From Scandinavium lactucae (lineage in GTDB: Bacteria > Pseudomonadota > Gammaproteobacteria > Enterobacterales > Enterobacteriaceae): a DNA stretch of 64,000 bases. The stretch is from contig NZ_JAWXRD010000028.1 in NCBI RefSeq assembly GCF_033843265.1, positions 124,001 through 188,000 on the forward strand. Direction: 5' to 3'. Of this stretch, positions 1 to 7,506 are shown piece by piece. A program made the position numbers and the translations under genes. The notes beneath the pieces were generated by a model. The model saw only the letters and a program-made list of their open reading frames with translations, was not told the origin of the DNA and searched no databases. Position 1 is the first letter of the stretch. Each line of letters starts with the position of its first letter.

Positions 1-409
1 CGTACGCCGCCCGTCGCTGAAACTGGTGGCGAATGACGCGCAGGTTAATATCAATGAGCTGAGCGCCTTCACCGAAAAAGGCATCCTCGAAGCCACCGGC
101 GCGGTGTCACAGCAACCGCAGCGGGAGGTCGCCATTAACCTGAACGGACGCGGCGTGCCGCTGGATATTCTGCAACAGTGGGGCTGGCCAGGGCTGCCTC
201 TCGGCGGCGACGGCAATATCCAGTTACGCGCCAGCGGCAACGTACAGGCCAATGCCCCACTCAAACCGACGGTCAACGGACAGCTGCACGCGGTGAATAT
301 GAGCAAGCAGGAAGTCACCCAGACGATGCGCAACGGCGAAGTGAGCACGGCGCAACCTGTTACGCCTGCGCCGACTGCGGCTGAACCTATTTCGCCGCCT
401 GTGCCGTAA
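1..409 (+). CDS. yicH: AsmA-family protein YicH, C-terminal end (partial)
   Basis: The reading frame is open from base 2 to a TAA at 407-409; the start lies left of the window, so only about the last 135 residues are present. The segment has the alternating beta-strand character and the 'LGGDGNIQLRASG' type repeat of AsmA-like envelope proteins, which are anchored in the inner membrane and span the periplasm. The very C-terminus is Pro/Ala/Thr-rich and probably unstructured. The identification rests on resemblance to E. coli YicH, whose exact role is not established. A hairpin follows the stop. Confidence 0.75.
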   Translation, partial: VRRPSLKLVANDAQVNINELSAFTEKGILEATGAVSQQPQREVAINLNGRGVPLDILQQWGWPGLPLGGDGNIQLRASGNVQANAPLKPTVNGQLHAVNMSKQEVTQTMRNGEVSTAQPVTPAPTAAEPISPPVP

Positions 410-412
410 TTT

Positions 413-437
413 CCCCCTCTCCCACCATGGAGAGGGG
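413..437. terminator. Hairpin downstream of yicH (CCCCTCTCC family)
   Basis: CCCCTCTCC at 414-422 pairs with GGAGAGGGG at 429-437. The same CCCTCTCC/GGAGAGGG core recurs at about 15400-15430 and 48376-48401, each time just after a gene end. There is no long T run, so it may act as a 3'-end stabiliser rather than a strong terminator. Confidence 0.55.
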
Positions 438-532
438 ATTGTTTGCCACCCTAAAGTTGTCAAAACGTTAAATACGTCACAAACAAAATGTTACACTGCG
501 CAACTTTCCCATCGAAATTGCGCAGGTGTCCC

Positions 533-1714
533 ATGAGCGAATGTACTGAAACACTCCCCCGCGGTGAGACGCTAACCCGTCCCAACTGGTCGGCGGTTTT
601 TGCCGTGGCGTTTTGCGTTGCCTGCCTGATTACCGTTGAATTTCTGCCCGTTAGCCTGCTGACGCCGATGGCGCAGGAGCTGGGCATTACCGAAGGCGTG
701 GCCGGGCAATCGGTCACTACCACCGCCTTCGTGGCGATGTTCGCCAGCCTGTTCATTACCCATGTGATTGGCCGAACCGACCGCCGCTACGTGGTTATTC
801 TGTTCTCTGTCCTGCTCACCCTCTCCTGCCTGCTGGTCTCGTTTGCCACAAGCTTCGGCCTGTTGCTACTCGGGCGCGCGTGCCTGGGCCTGGCGCTCGG
901 CGGGTTCTGGGCGATGTCCGCCTCGTTAACCATGCGGCTGGTTCCGGCGCGGATGGTGCCTAAAGCGCTGTCGGTCATTTTTGGCGCGGTGTCTATCGCG
1001 CTGGTGATTGCCGCCCCGCTCGGCAGCTTTTTAGGCGGTATTATTGGCTGGCGTAACGTGTTTAACGGCGCGGCGTTGATGGGCCTGCTGTGTGTGATAT
1101 GGGTCTGGAAGGTGCTGCCGTCGTTACCCGGCGAAACCGGGCCGAAAGCAAACATGTTCGGGTTGTTAACACGCCCCGGCGTGCTGGCAGGGATGACCGC
1201 GATTTTCATGGCTTTTGCTGGCCAGTTCGCGTTCTTTACCTACATACGCCCGGTGTTCATGAACCTTGCGGGCTTTGATGTCGATGGCCTGACGCTGGTG
1301 CTGTTAAGTTTTGGCATCGCGAGTTTTGTTGGCACATCGCTTTCCGCCGTGATCCTCAAACGCTCGGTGAAAGTGGCCCTGGCCTGCGCCCCGCTGATCC
1401 TCGCGATTAGCGCCCTGATACTGATTGTGTGGGGAAGCGAGAAATGGGTGGCTGCGACGGTGGCGGTTATCTGGGGCTTTGCCTTTGCGCTGGTACCGGT
1501 CGGTTGGTCGACATGGATAACCCGCTCGCTGTCCGATCAGGCGGAAAAAGCCGGTTCCATTCAGGTAGCGGTTATCCAGTTGGCCAACACCTGCGGGGCC
1601 GCCGTGGGCGGCGTGGCGCTGGACCATTTCGGTTTACTCTCGCCGCTGATGCTTTCCGGCACCCTGATGCTACTCACCGCCTTGCTGGTGGCAACGAAAG
1701 TACGAATTAAATAA
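533..1714 (+). CDS. nepI: Purine ribonucleoside efflux pump NepI (MFS)
   Basis: This is a 12-TM major facilitator of 393 residues, closely matching E. coli NepI (YicM), which exports inosine, guanosine and related analogues across the inner membrane. The family-specific segment 'RPNWSAVFAVAFCVACLI' near residues 16-33 and the stretch around 'GRACLGLALGGFWAMS' are present. ATG 533 is chosen over an upstream in-frame ATG at 488 because it gives the family N-terminus 'MSE' and the usual length. The gene stands alone, converging on yicS 14 bp after its stop. It is probably monocistronic. Confidence 0.93.
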   Translation: MSECTETLPRGETLTRPNWSAVFAVAFCVACLITVEFLPVSLLTPMAQELGITEGVAGQSVTTTAFVAMFASLFITHVIGRTDRRYVVILFSVLLTLSCLLVSFATSFGLLLLGRACLGLALGGFWAMSASLTMRLVPARMVPKALSVIFGAVSIALVIAAPLGSFLGGIIGWRNVFNGAALMGLLCVIWVWKVLPSLPGETGPKANMFGLLTRPGVLAGMTAIFMAFAGQFAFFTYIRPVFMNLAGFDVDGLTLVLLSFGIASFVGTSLSAVILKRSVKVALACAPLILAISALILIVWGSEKWVAATVAVIWGFAFALVPVGWSTWITRSLSDQAEKAGSIQVAVIQLANTCGAAVGGVALDHFGLLSPLMLSGTLMLLTALLVATKVRIK

Positions 1715-1722
1715 GCCTTCCG

Positions 1723-1741
1723 CCCGGATCACAGATCCGGG
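1723..1741. terminator. Hairpin between convergent nepI and yicS
   Basis: CCCGGATC (1723-1730) and GATCCGGG (1734-1741) form a perfect 8-bp stem with an ACA loop. It overlaps the last codons of yicS, so it could act for both converging genes. No T run is obvious. Confidence 0.5.
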
Positions 1742-2019
1742 CACTGGATTTGCCCGATGGCGTCCCAGTAGTTCTTCTGGTTATTACGTTCCATTGCCAG
1801 CGTCGCGTCTCGCACGTGGCGCTTGTTATCTTCGTTCGCGAGAATTTTGTTAGCGAAGTCGGTTTCGCTTAGGTTTTTGCTCGGGGTACAGGTTTTTTTG
1901 ACGTCCTTCATCACCTGCAGTTTTTGTTGTTCAAACTGCAGGCCTTGCATTGGAGAGTTGGCATACGCGGCCGGGGCGGCCAGACAGGCCAGCAGACAAA
2001 GTAATGGCGTGGTTTTCAT
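1729..2019 (-). CDS. yicS: Small secreted protein YicS
   Basis: A 96-residue protein with a clear Sec signal peptide (basic 'MKTT', hydrophobic core, cleavage after a 'YA' near residue 21) and an expected periplasmic mature part. Shared features with E. coli YicS are the 'ERNNQ.NYW.A' segment and the C-terminal 'CPD'. Two cysteines in the mature part could form a disulphide. Function is not assigned; it has been linked to pathogenicity in some E. coli, which I cannot judge here. The start at 2019 is preferred over 2040 because of the AGGGA site upstream and the proper signal peptide. Confidence 0.85.
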   Translation of the reverse strand: MKTTPLLCLLACLAAPAAYANSPMQGLQFEQQKLQVMKDVKKTCTPSKNLSETDFANKILANEDNKRHVRDATLAMERNNQKNYWDAIGQIQCPDL

Positions 2020-2097
2020 AATGGATCCCTTATGTTGCAAGGTGCAATACCGTTAACTATATGTTCAGGCCGATGAATGCGCAAAAGCATGTTCAAC

Positions 2098-3000
2098 TTA
2101 ACCGAGCCGGGCGTGACGGCGTGAATCGAGCGAAATCAGCACCACCGACGAGAGGATCAGCAGCGTGCCAATCCAGTCCGGCAACGCAAAACTGACGCCC
2201 AACAGCAACACCGACAACAGCGCGCTACTCAGCGGTTCGGCGCAGCTCAGCACGCTGGCCTTCGGGCCGCCAATCATCTGTGCGCCCTTCAGGTACAGGC
2301 TGAACGTCAGCGAGGTGCCAATCACGACCAGATAGAAAAACGCCAGCAGCAGATTACCGCTAATCACGAAATGTAATCCTTCCCCGGCGTAGAACGGCAG
2401 CAGACACGCCCCGCCCAGCAGCATACTCCAGCCGACAATCGGCAGCGTACCGTAGCGCGCAATCAGCGTAGACGGATAGGTGGTATAGAACGCAGCGGCA
2501 AACGCCGAGGCAATTCCCCAGAACAGCGCCGCAGGGGAAATGGACAGTGACGTCGGGTTGCCGTGGGTGACCAGCAAGAATGTGCCGATAAGCGAAGTCA
2601 AAATAGCGGCAAACACCAAAATACCGGGCCGCGATTTCCGGGCAAGGGCAAACCATGCCACGATAATCGTCGGCGACAGGAACTGCAGCACTGTCGCCGT
2701 GGCAGCGTTCGATTTTTCGATGGTCATCAGGAAGGTGAGCTGTACCGTTAGCGCACCGACAATCGAGAAAATCAGCAGGCTCAGTGCATCTTTACGGCTC
2801 TTGAGAGTGCGGAAAATGTTATCGCCATGCACGAAGGCCAGCATCAGCAGGATGAACCCGGCGAACAGCAGGCGCACCATGGTCAAAAACGGCGACGACA
2901 TCTGACTCTGTTCCATGATGTATTGCGCACAGACGCCGGAACTGCCCCACAGCACGGCGGCTATCAGTACGTTCAGCATCCCTTTCCTGGTCGAGCCCAT
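2098..3000 (-). CDS. yicL: EamA/DMT-family transporter YicL
   Basis: A 300-residue inner-membrane protein with ten hydrophobic segments arranged as two EamA repeats. The N-terminal 'GSTRKGMLNVLIAAVLWGSSG' region and the 'ATVLQFLSPTIIVAWF' segment match E. coli YicL. DMT proteins are drug or metabolite exporters; the substrate is unknown. ATG 3000 gives the family start. The C-terminus is about seven residues shorter than I recall for the E. coli protein. In K-12 nlpA lies next to yicL, whereas here nlpA is 6 kb away. Confidence 0.9.
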   Translation of the reverse strand: MGSTRKGMLNVLIAAVLWGSSGVCAQYIMEQSQMSSPFLTMVRLLFAGFILLMLAFVHGDNIFRTLKSRKDALSLLIFSIVGALTVQLTFLMTIEKSNAATATVLQFLSPTIIVAWFALARKSRPGILVFAAILTSLIGTFLLVTHGNPTSLSISPAALFWGIASAFAAAFYTTYPSTLIARYGTLPIVGWSMLLGGACLLPFYAGEGLHFVISGNLLLAFFYLVVIGTSLTFSLYLKGAQMIGGPKASVLSCAEPLSSALLSVLLLGVSFALPDWIGTLLILSSVVLISLDSRRHARLG

Positions 3001-3112
3001 CTTTCCCTCAACAACCTGATTTCTTTGCCTGGAATCATATCACTGATTGAGATGTTGGTGTCCGCACTCAATAATGGGGGGAGTTTTAGACATATCAACA
3101 CGGAGACAGGCC

Positions 3113-3529
3113 ATGCAAATTGAGATTACCGAGAAAGTGACTCAACAGGACCAGGAAGCATTACTCACCGGATTACGCGCTTTTAACAGCCAGTTTATTG
3201 ATACCAAAGACTGGCACGATCTGGGGGTTTACGCCCGGGATGAGCGCGGAAACATGCTCGGCGGCCTGATTGGCAAACGCAAAGGTGACTGGCTGTGTAT
3301 CGACTTTTTATGGGTCAGCGAAGCCGCGCGTGGTCAGGGGCTGGGCGGCGAGCTGATTCGTGAAGCGGAAAAGCGCATCCGCGACTGGGGCTGTCACCAT
3401 ATGCTGGTCGACACCGCCAGTTTCCAGGCGCTGCCGTTTTATCAGAAATGCGGCTTTACCCTGCATAACACCATCAATGATTTCCCGCACCAGGGCATGC
3501 AGCGCCACTACCTGACCAAAACTCTTTAA
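3113..3529 (+). CDS. GNAT family N-acetyltransferase
   Basis: A 138-residue single-domain GNAT protein. The acetyl-CoA pyrophosphate loop is 'RGQGLGGEL' at about residues 73-81, followed by the 'A..F....FY.K.GF' motif typical of the fold's C-terminal half. The start at 3113 follows GGAGA at 3102-3106; the longer in-frame ORF from 3047 lacks such a site. The acceptor is unknown. It stands between yicL (divergent) and a TetR gene (convergent, with a 4-bp overlap of the two 3' ends). Confidence 0.8.
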   Translation: MQIEITEKVTQQDQEALLTGLRAFNSQFIDTKDWHDLGVYARDERGNMLGGLIGKRKGDWLCIDFLWVSEAARGQGLGGELIREAEKRIRDWGCHHMLVDTASFQALPFYQKCGFTLHNTINDFPHQGMQRHYLTKTL

Positions 3530-4182
3530 CCGCCGATCCCCTGGCCCATCATCGCCAGCGCGTGGCGCACAATAGTGTCAGGGGAAACGGATTTCAGGCG
3601 TTCGTCGGTACGCAGACGGGAAAACGGCACCAGCACCAGGCTAATCAGGGTCGTCACCAGCAGCTCCGGGGACAGGTCGCGGTTAAGCTTCCCGCTTTCC
3701 TGCCAGTGCGCGATGGTGGTGAGCAGTTTGTGGTGCTTGTCTTCGCCGAAACGCGCCTGCATGTGCTGGCGAAGGATCGGCATTTCGCCAATCATCTCCT
3801 GCATCCACAGCGGGGCGAACCAGGCGTTCTGCTCCGCCAGTTCCGCCAGCACCCGCACCATTTGGGTGAAGGCGCTTACCGGGTCATCCTGATGCTCGAC
3901 AAATGCGGTGCTGATGCGGTTGCGCAGCGGCATAAAGCGCTCTTCGAGTAGCTGTTCAATCAGCGCTTCGCGGCTGTTGAAATAGTAATGCAGCATCGCG
4001 GGCGTTACCCCTGCCTCTTTGGCGATGGCGTTGAGCGACACGCGGGCGATCCCTTCGCGGGAAAACAACGTCAACGCAATATCCATCAACTGCTCGCGGT
4101 TGTCGGCTCCAGCCTTCTTTCCGCGCGGACGCCCTGGACGACGTGGCTTCTCGGAATTATCCTTGCCATTCTGTGCTTTCAT
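3526..4182 (-). CDS. TetR-family transcriptional repressor
   Basis: A 218-residue regulator. After a basic, Pro/Arg-rich leader (about residues 10-23), a TetR HTH covers about residues 28-74, ending in 'MLHYYFNSREALI', the usual recognition-helix signature. The remainder is a helical ligand-binding and dimerisation domain. It is divergent from the 14-TM efflux gene, with 79 bp between the starts and an inverted repeat in that gap, so it most likely represses the pump and itself until an exported compound binds. The inducer is unknown. Confidence 0.85.
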   Translation of the reverse strand: MKAQNGKDNSEKPRRPGRPRGKKAGADNREQLMDIALTLFSREGIARVSLNAIAKEAGVTPAMLHYYFNSREALIEQLLEERFMPLRNRISTAFVEHQDDPVSAFTQMVRVLAELAEQNAWFAPLWMQEMIGEMPILRQHMQARFGEDKHHKLLTTIAHWQESGKLNRDLSPELLVTTLISLVLVPFSRLRTDERLKSVSPDTIVRHALAMMGQGIGG

Positions 4183-4214
4183 TTGCGGGGTGTCCCTTGA
4201 CCTGAACCCTAACT

Positions 4215-4235
4215 TACATAAATATTAATTATGTA
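4215..4235. promoter_or_regulatory. Probable TetR operator
   Basis: TACATAA (4215-4221) and TTATGTA (4229-4235) form a 7-bp inverted repeat with a 7-bp centre. It lies in the AT-rich gap between the divergent TetR and MFS genes, the standard place for a TetR operator. Confidence 0.6.
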
Positions 4236-4261
4236 TTTAATTAATTTCAAGTGAGCCTGTT

Positions 4262-5776
4262 ATGGAGTCTCAAGAGACGACTCAACCGCAGCACGTTCCG
4301 GCAACTGGCGTGAAGTCCATCCGCCTGTTATTCAGCGCGTTGCTGTTAGTCATGCTGCTGTCGGCGCTGGATCAGACCATTGTCTCGACCGCATTGCCGA
4401 CGATTGTCGGCGAACTCGGCGGCCTCGATAAGCTGTCATGGGTGGTAACCTCCTATATTCTGACATCGACCATCGTGGTGCCGCTGTACGGTAAATTCGG
4501 CGATCTGTTTGGCCGCAAGCGGGTGCTGCAAATCGCCATCGTGCTGTTCCTTGTCGGTTCCGCCCTGTGCGGACTGGCGCAAAACATGACTCAACTGGTG
4601 CTGATGCGCGGTCTGCAAGGCCTGGGCGGCGGCGGTCTGATGGTTATCAGCATGGCAGCGGTCGCCGACGTGATTCCCCCCGCCGATCGCGGGCGCTATC
4701 AGGGGCTGTTCGGCGGCGTGTTTGGTCTTGCCACGGTGATTGGCCCGCTGATTGGCGGTTTTATCGTGCAGCACACCTCCTGGCGCTGGATTTTCTATAT
4801 CAACCTGCCGCTGGGCCTGTTTGCGCTGTTGGTGATCGGGGCGGTATTCCACAGCACCAACAAACGCACCACCCATCAGATTGACTGGCTCGGGGCGCTG
4901 TATCTCAGCATGGCGCTGCTGTGTATTACCCTGTTTACCACCGAAGGCGGCACGGTACGCGAATGGAGCGACCCGCAGCTGTGGTGCATTCTGGCGTTCG
5001 GTCTGGTCGGTATTGCCGGATTTATTTATGAAGAACGGCTGGCGTTCGAGCCGATTATTCCGCTGTCGCTGTTCCGCGACCGCAGCTTCCTGCTGTGCAG
5101 CCTGATTGGCTTTATCATCGGGATGTCGCTGTTTGGCTCGGTCACCTTCCTGCCGCTCTATTTGCAGGTGGTGAAAAACGCCACACCGACCGAAGCTGGC
5201 CTCCAGCTGATCCCGCTGATGGGCGGATTGCTGCTGACCTCGATTATCAGCGGACGGCTGATCAGCCGCACCGGGAAATATCGCCTGTATCCGATCGTCG
5301 GGACGTTGTTGGGCTTTATCGGCATGCTGTTACTGACCCGCATTACCATCAACTCCCCGACGTGGCATTTGTATCTGTTCACCGGCGTGCTGGGAATGGG
5401 CCTCGGCCTGGTGATGCAGGTACTGGTGCTGGCGGTACAGAACTCGGTGGCACCGAACCTGTACGGGGTGGCGACCTCCGGCGTGACGCTGTTCCGCTCG
5501 ATTGGCGGCTCCATCGGCGTGGCGCTGTTTGGTGCGGTGTTTACCCATGTGCTGCAATCCAACCTGAGCCGCCTGCTGCCGGAAGGCGCAGAAATGCCGC
5601 GCGCCTTGAACCCGGTGGCGGTGCATCATCTGCCGGAAACTCTGCGCACCGATTACCTCGATGCCTTCGGGGCCGCCATCCATGCGGCATTCCTGATGGC
5701 GGCCTGTATCATGGTACTGGCGTTTGCGCTGTCGTGGTGGCTGAAAGAAGCGCCGTTGAAGAAGTCACATCATTAA
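4262..5776 (+). CDS. 14-TM drug efflux MFS transporter (DHA2 family)
   Basis: A 504-residue inner-membrane protein of DHA2 length. It carries the family's helix-1 signature 'LDQTIVSTALPTI' (about residues 39-51), motif A 'GKFGDLFGRKRV' in loop 2-3 and motif C-like glycines in helix 5 ('GPLIGG'). DHA2 pumps use the proton gradient to expel hydrophobic or cationic drugs. Control is probably by the divergent TetR. The NTF2-like gene starts 47 bp downstream and may once have been cotranscribed. The substrate is not predictable. Confidence 0.85.
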   Translation: MESQETTQPQHVPATGVKSIRLLFSALLLVMLLSALDQTIVSTALPTIVGELGGLDKLSWVVTSYILTSTIVVPLYGKFGDLFGRKRVLQIAIVLFLVGSALCGLAQNMTQLVLMRGLQGLGGGGLMVISMAAVADVIPPADRGRYQGLFGGVFGLATVIGPLIGGFIVQHTSWRWIFYINLPLGLFALLVIGAVFHSTNKRTTHQIDWLGALYLSMALLCITLFTTEGGTVREWSDPQLWCILAFGLVGIAGFIYEERLAFEPIIPLSLFRDRSFLLCSLIGFIIGMSLFGSVTFLPLYLQVVKNATPTEAGLQLIPLMGGLLLTSIISGRLISRTGKYRLYPIVGTLLGFIGMLLLTRITINSPTWHLYLFTGVLGMGLGLVMQVLVLAVQNSVAPNLYGVATSGVTLFRSIGGSIGVALFGAVFTHVLQSNLSRLLPEGAEMPRALNPVAVHHLPETLRTDYLDAFGAAIHAAFLMAACIMVLAFALSWWLKEAPLKKSHH

Positions 5777-5823
5777 ACGAAGTTGTGCCAGGATGAGTAA
5801 ACCTGAATCTGTCGGAGTGAATT

Positions 5824-6046
5824 ATGCGTGAACAACGTCCGCCTTTGCCCCCGTTTACCCTGGAAAGCGCGATTCAAAAGGTGCGCGCCGCCGAAGATGG
5901 CTGGAACAGTCGCAACCCGGAGAAAGTCTCGCTGGCCTACACGCTGGACAGCAGCTGGCGCAATCGCAGCGAGTTTATTGAAGGCCGCGACGCCATCGTG
6001 GCCTTTCTCGACCGCAAATGGCGCACAGAGCTGGAGTATCGGCTGA
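5824..6046 (+). pseudogene. NTF2/SnoaL-like (DUF1348) protein, 5' half, split by Tn3 remnant
   Basis: ATG 5824 follows GGAG and encodes about 74 residues ('PPLPPFT..SAIQKVRAAEDGWNSR..' through 'LEYRL') that match the N-terminal half of the DUF1348 family of small NTF2-like proteins, usually about 155 residues. The frame then runs into foreign sequence at about 6046 and stops. The remainder, starting at 'KELCAYTDNR', resumes at 7143. The gene is therefore interrupted and the product inactive. The function of the family is not established. Confidence 0.85.
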
Positions 6047-6445
6047 ATTCTGGTTAAGAAACTGGATCGCCTTGGCCGGGATACAGCCGATATGATCCAG
6101 CTGATAAAAGAGTTTGACACCCAAGGTGTGGCCGTCCGGTTTATTGATGGCGGGATCAGCACCGACGGCGAAATGGGTAAAATGGTAGTCACCATTCTGT
6201 CAGCGGAGGTACAGGCCGAACGGTGCAGGATACTGGAACGTACCAATGAAGGCCGACTGGAAGCAAAGCTGAAAGGCATCAAATTTGGACGCAGGCGTAT
6301 CGTCGACCGTAATGTCGTGCTTGTACTTCATCAGGAAGGTACCGGCGCGACGGCGATAGCCCGACAGCTCTGCATTGCACGTTCCACTGTATACAAAATT
6401 TTAAAAGATGAAACGTTTACACTCATCTCAAACAGCGCAATTTAG
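6047..6445 (+). pseudogene. tnpR: Truncated Tn3-type resolvase TnpR
   Basis: The frame starting 'ILVKKLDRLGRDTADMIQLI' matches Tn3 TnpR from residue 61 on. The first 60 residues, including the catalytic Ser-10, are missing, so recombinase activity is lost. The long E helix and the C-terminal HTH ('GTGATAIARQLCIARSTVY') remain. One arginine of the 'AERRRILERT' segment is Cys here. The frame also reads past the usual C-terminus ('ETFTLISNSAI'). Homology is strong enough to name it. No start codon or ribosome site is left at the junction. Confidence 0.9.
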
Positions 6446-6451
6446 CTAAAT

Positions 6452-6476
6452 AACCTTGCCGGCATGCGGCAAGGTT
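6452..6476. terminator. Hairpin between tnpR remnant and passenger gene
   Basis: AACCTTGCC (6452-6460) and GGCAAGGTT (6468-6476) form a perfect 9-bp stem with a 7-base loop. It lies 3' of both the tnpR remnant and the leftward passenger gene. There is no clear T run. Confidence 0.5.
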
Positions 6477-6549
6477 AACATCAGCCATCGAGGTTCACTA
6501 AAATTAGCCCCGTAACGATACTAAATAGCTTTGCAGAATAGTGCTCCAG

Positions 6550-6921
6550 TTACCGTAAAGAGAGTTTGTTATTCACAAGTAGCGAATAAATATTTAATCG
6601 TTCCTCTCTTGCTGCCGCAATGGCACTTCTAGTAAATGGACTACCCGTTGCGGAAAATAAAGCTTCTGAATGTTTCTCTAATTTACTTACATTTTTCAGC
6701 GTATCTTTAATATTTCCTTTATCGGCACTTTTTGCTAACTTGTTAGCATAATTTTCTGTTTTTTGATACATGGATGAAACTTTACTCCCTTTAGTCTCCG
6801 CCGTATTTTTAATGCCTTTCAGATCATTAATAAAATTTTTCGCAGAATGTCTAACTTCCGAACTGGTATAAGAAGGAAGCTTTGCAACTGGTGCGGAGCG
6901 GAAAAGGCTAGAAATGTTCAT
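6550..6921 (-). CDS. AT-rich passenger gene of the Tn3 remnant, unknown function
   Basis: A 123-residue protein I do not recognise. ATG 6921 follows GGAGA with good spacing; an upstream in-frame ATG at 6960 has no such site. The codons are markedly AT-rich compared with the flanking GC-rich genes, pointing to transfer. The N-terminus is Ser/Pro-rich and polar ('MNISSLFRSAPVAKLPSY') and the rest is mostly helical and Lys-rich, with no cysteine, membrane segment or Sec signal in the chosen reading. This look resembles type III effectors, which Tn3-like cassettes sometimes carry in plant pathogens, but that is speculation. An antitoxin or DNA-binding role is equally open. Confidence 0.6.
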   Translation of the reverse strand: MNISSLFRSAPVAKLPSYTSSEVRHSAKNFINDLKGIKNTAETKGSKVSSMYQKTENYANKLAKSADKGNIKDTLKNVSKLEKHSEALFSATGSPFTRSAIAAAREERLNIYSLLVNNKLSLR

Positions 6922-7104
6922 TTTTATATCTCCCGTATGGCAAAAGAAACATGAGAACATGTCAATAGTTTTTTGTCTTTCAAAAAACGACTGTGGTTAA
7001 ATCCCGTTAGCCAAAAGGCCATTCCATTATGGATTACTCCACATATTCCAGCTCAGCGAGCTGTCCTTTAAGGCGAGTATTCGTTCCATTGGTCCCAAAA
7101 AATG

Positions 7105-7142
7105 CTTAACGTGAGTTTTCGTTCCACTGAGCGTCAGCCCCC
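7105..7142. repeat. Tn3-type 38-bp terminal inverted repeat (right end)
   Basis: The 38 bases begin CTTAACGTGAGTTTTCGTTC and end in GTCAGCCCCC. Read on the minus strand this is the Tn3 inverted repeat (GGGG...CTGACGCTCAGTGGAACG...), with the base after CCCC-side GTCAG as the visible difference. Host gene sequence resumes directly at 7143. A partial echo of its core (TTCGTTCCATTGGT) lies just inside at about 7080-7093. Confidence 0.9.
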
Positions 7143-7391
7143 ATCAAAGAACTGTGCGCCTACACTGATAACCGCATAGCGGGGCGTTTTGTCTATGAAT
7201 GGCACGATGAAAGCAGCAGTTGGTTCCGTTCTTACGGCAATGAAAACTGGGAGTTTGATGATAACGGCCTGATGAGCAAACGCTATGCCTGCATTAACGA
7301 CCGGCCGATCGCCGAATACGAACGCCAGTTTCGCTGGCCGCAGGGCCGACGCCCCGACGATCATCTCGGCCTGAGCGCGCTGGGACTGTGA
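7143..7391 (+). pseudogene. NTF2/SnoaL-like (DUF1348) protein, 3' half
   Basis: Open frame 'IKELCAYTDNRIAGRF' to 'GRRPDDHLGLSALGL', ending with a TGA at 7389-7391. It carries the family motif 'YEWHDESSSWFRSYGNENWEF' (shown in part) and the typical C-terminus, and it continues exactly where the 5' half at 5824-6046 stops. It has no start of its own. Joining the halves restores a full-length family member, so the Tn3 remnant removed little or no host sequence. Confidence 0.85.
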
Positions 7392-7506
7392 TCGGCTGTT
7401 GCCTCGCTAACGGGGGATTTTCCCCCATTCACTGACTGTGTGGCCTGAAAAATCTCCCCTACAGTGGGGCCCAACATCTGATAACGACCACGATGAAGGG
7501 CTCTTT

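Larger units (their letters stand above)
6047..7142. mobile_element. Tn3-family transposon remnant
   Basis: A 1.1-kb insertion inside the DUF1348 gene. The left edge cuts into a Tn3-type tnpR at codon 61; the right edge is a full Tn3-type terminal inverted repeat (7105-7142). Between them is an AT-rich passenger gene on the minus strand, occupying the place where Tn3 itself has bla. tnpA, the left inverted repeat and the res site are missing, so the element cannot move by itself. No 5-bp target duplication is visible. Confidence 0.85.

Noticed and set aside
7105..7142. Vector contamination, because the sequence resembles the edge of the pUC origin region
   Set aside because: That plasmid segment itself derives from the Tn3 inverted repeat next to bla. 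Here it lies with a Tn3-type tnpR in a transposon layout and host gene sequence continues on both sides.
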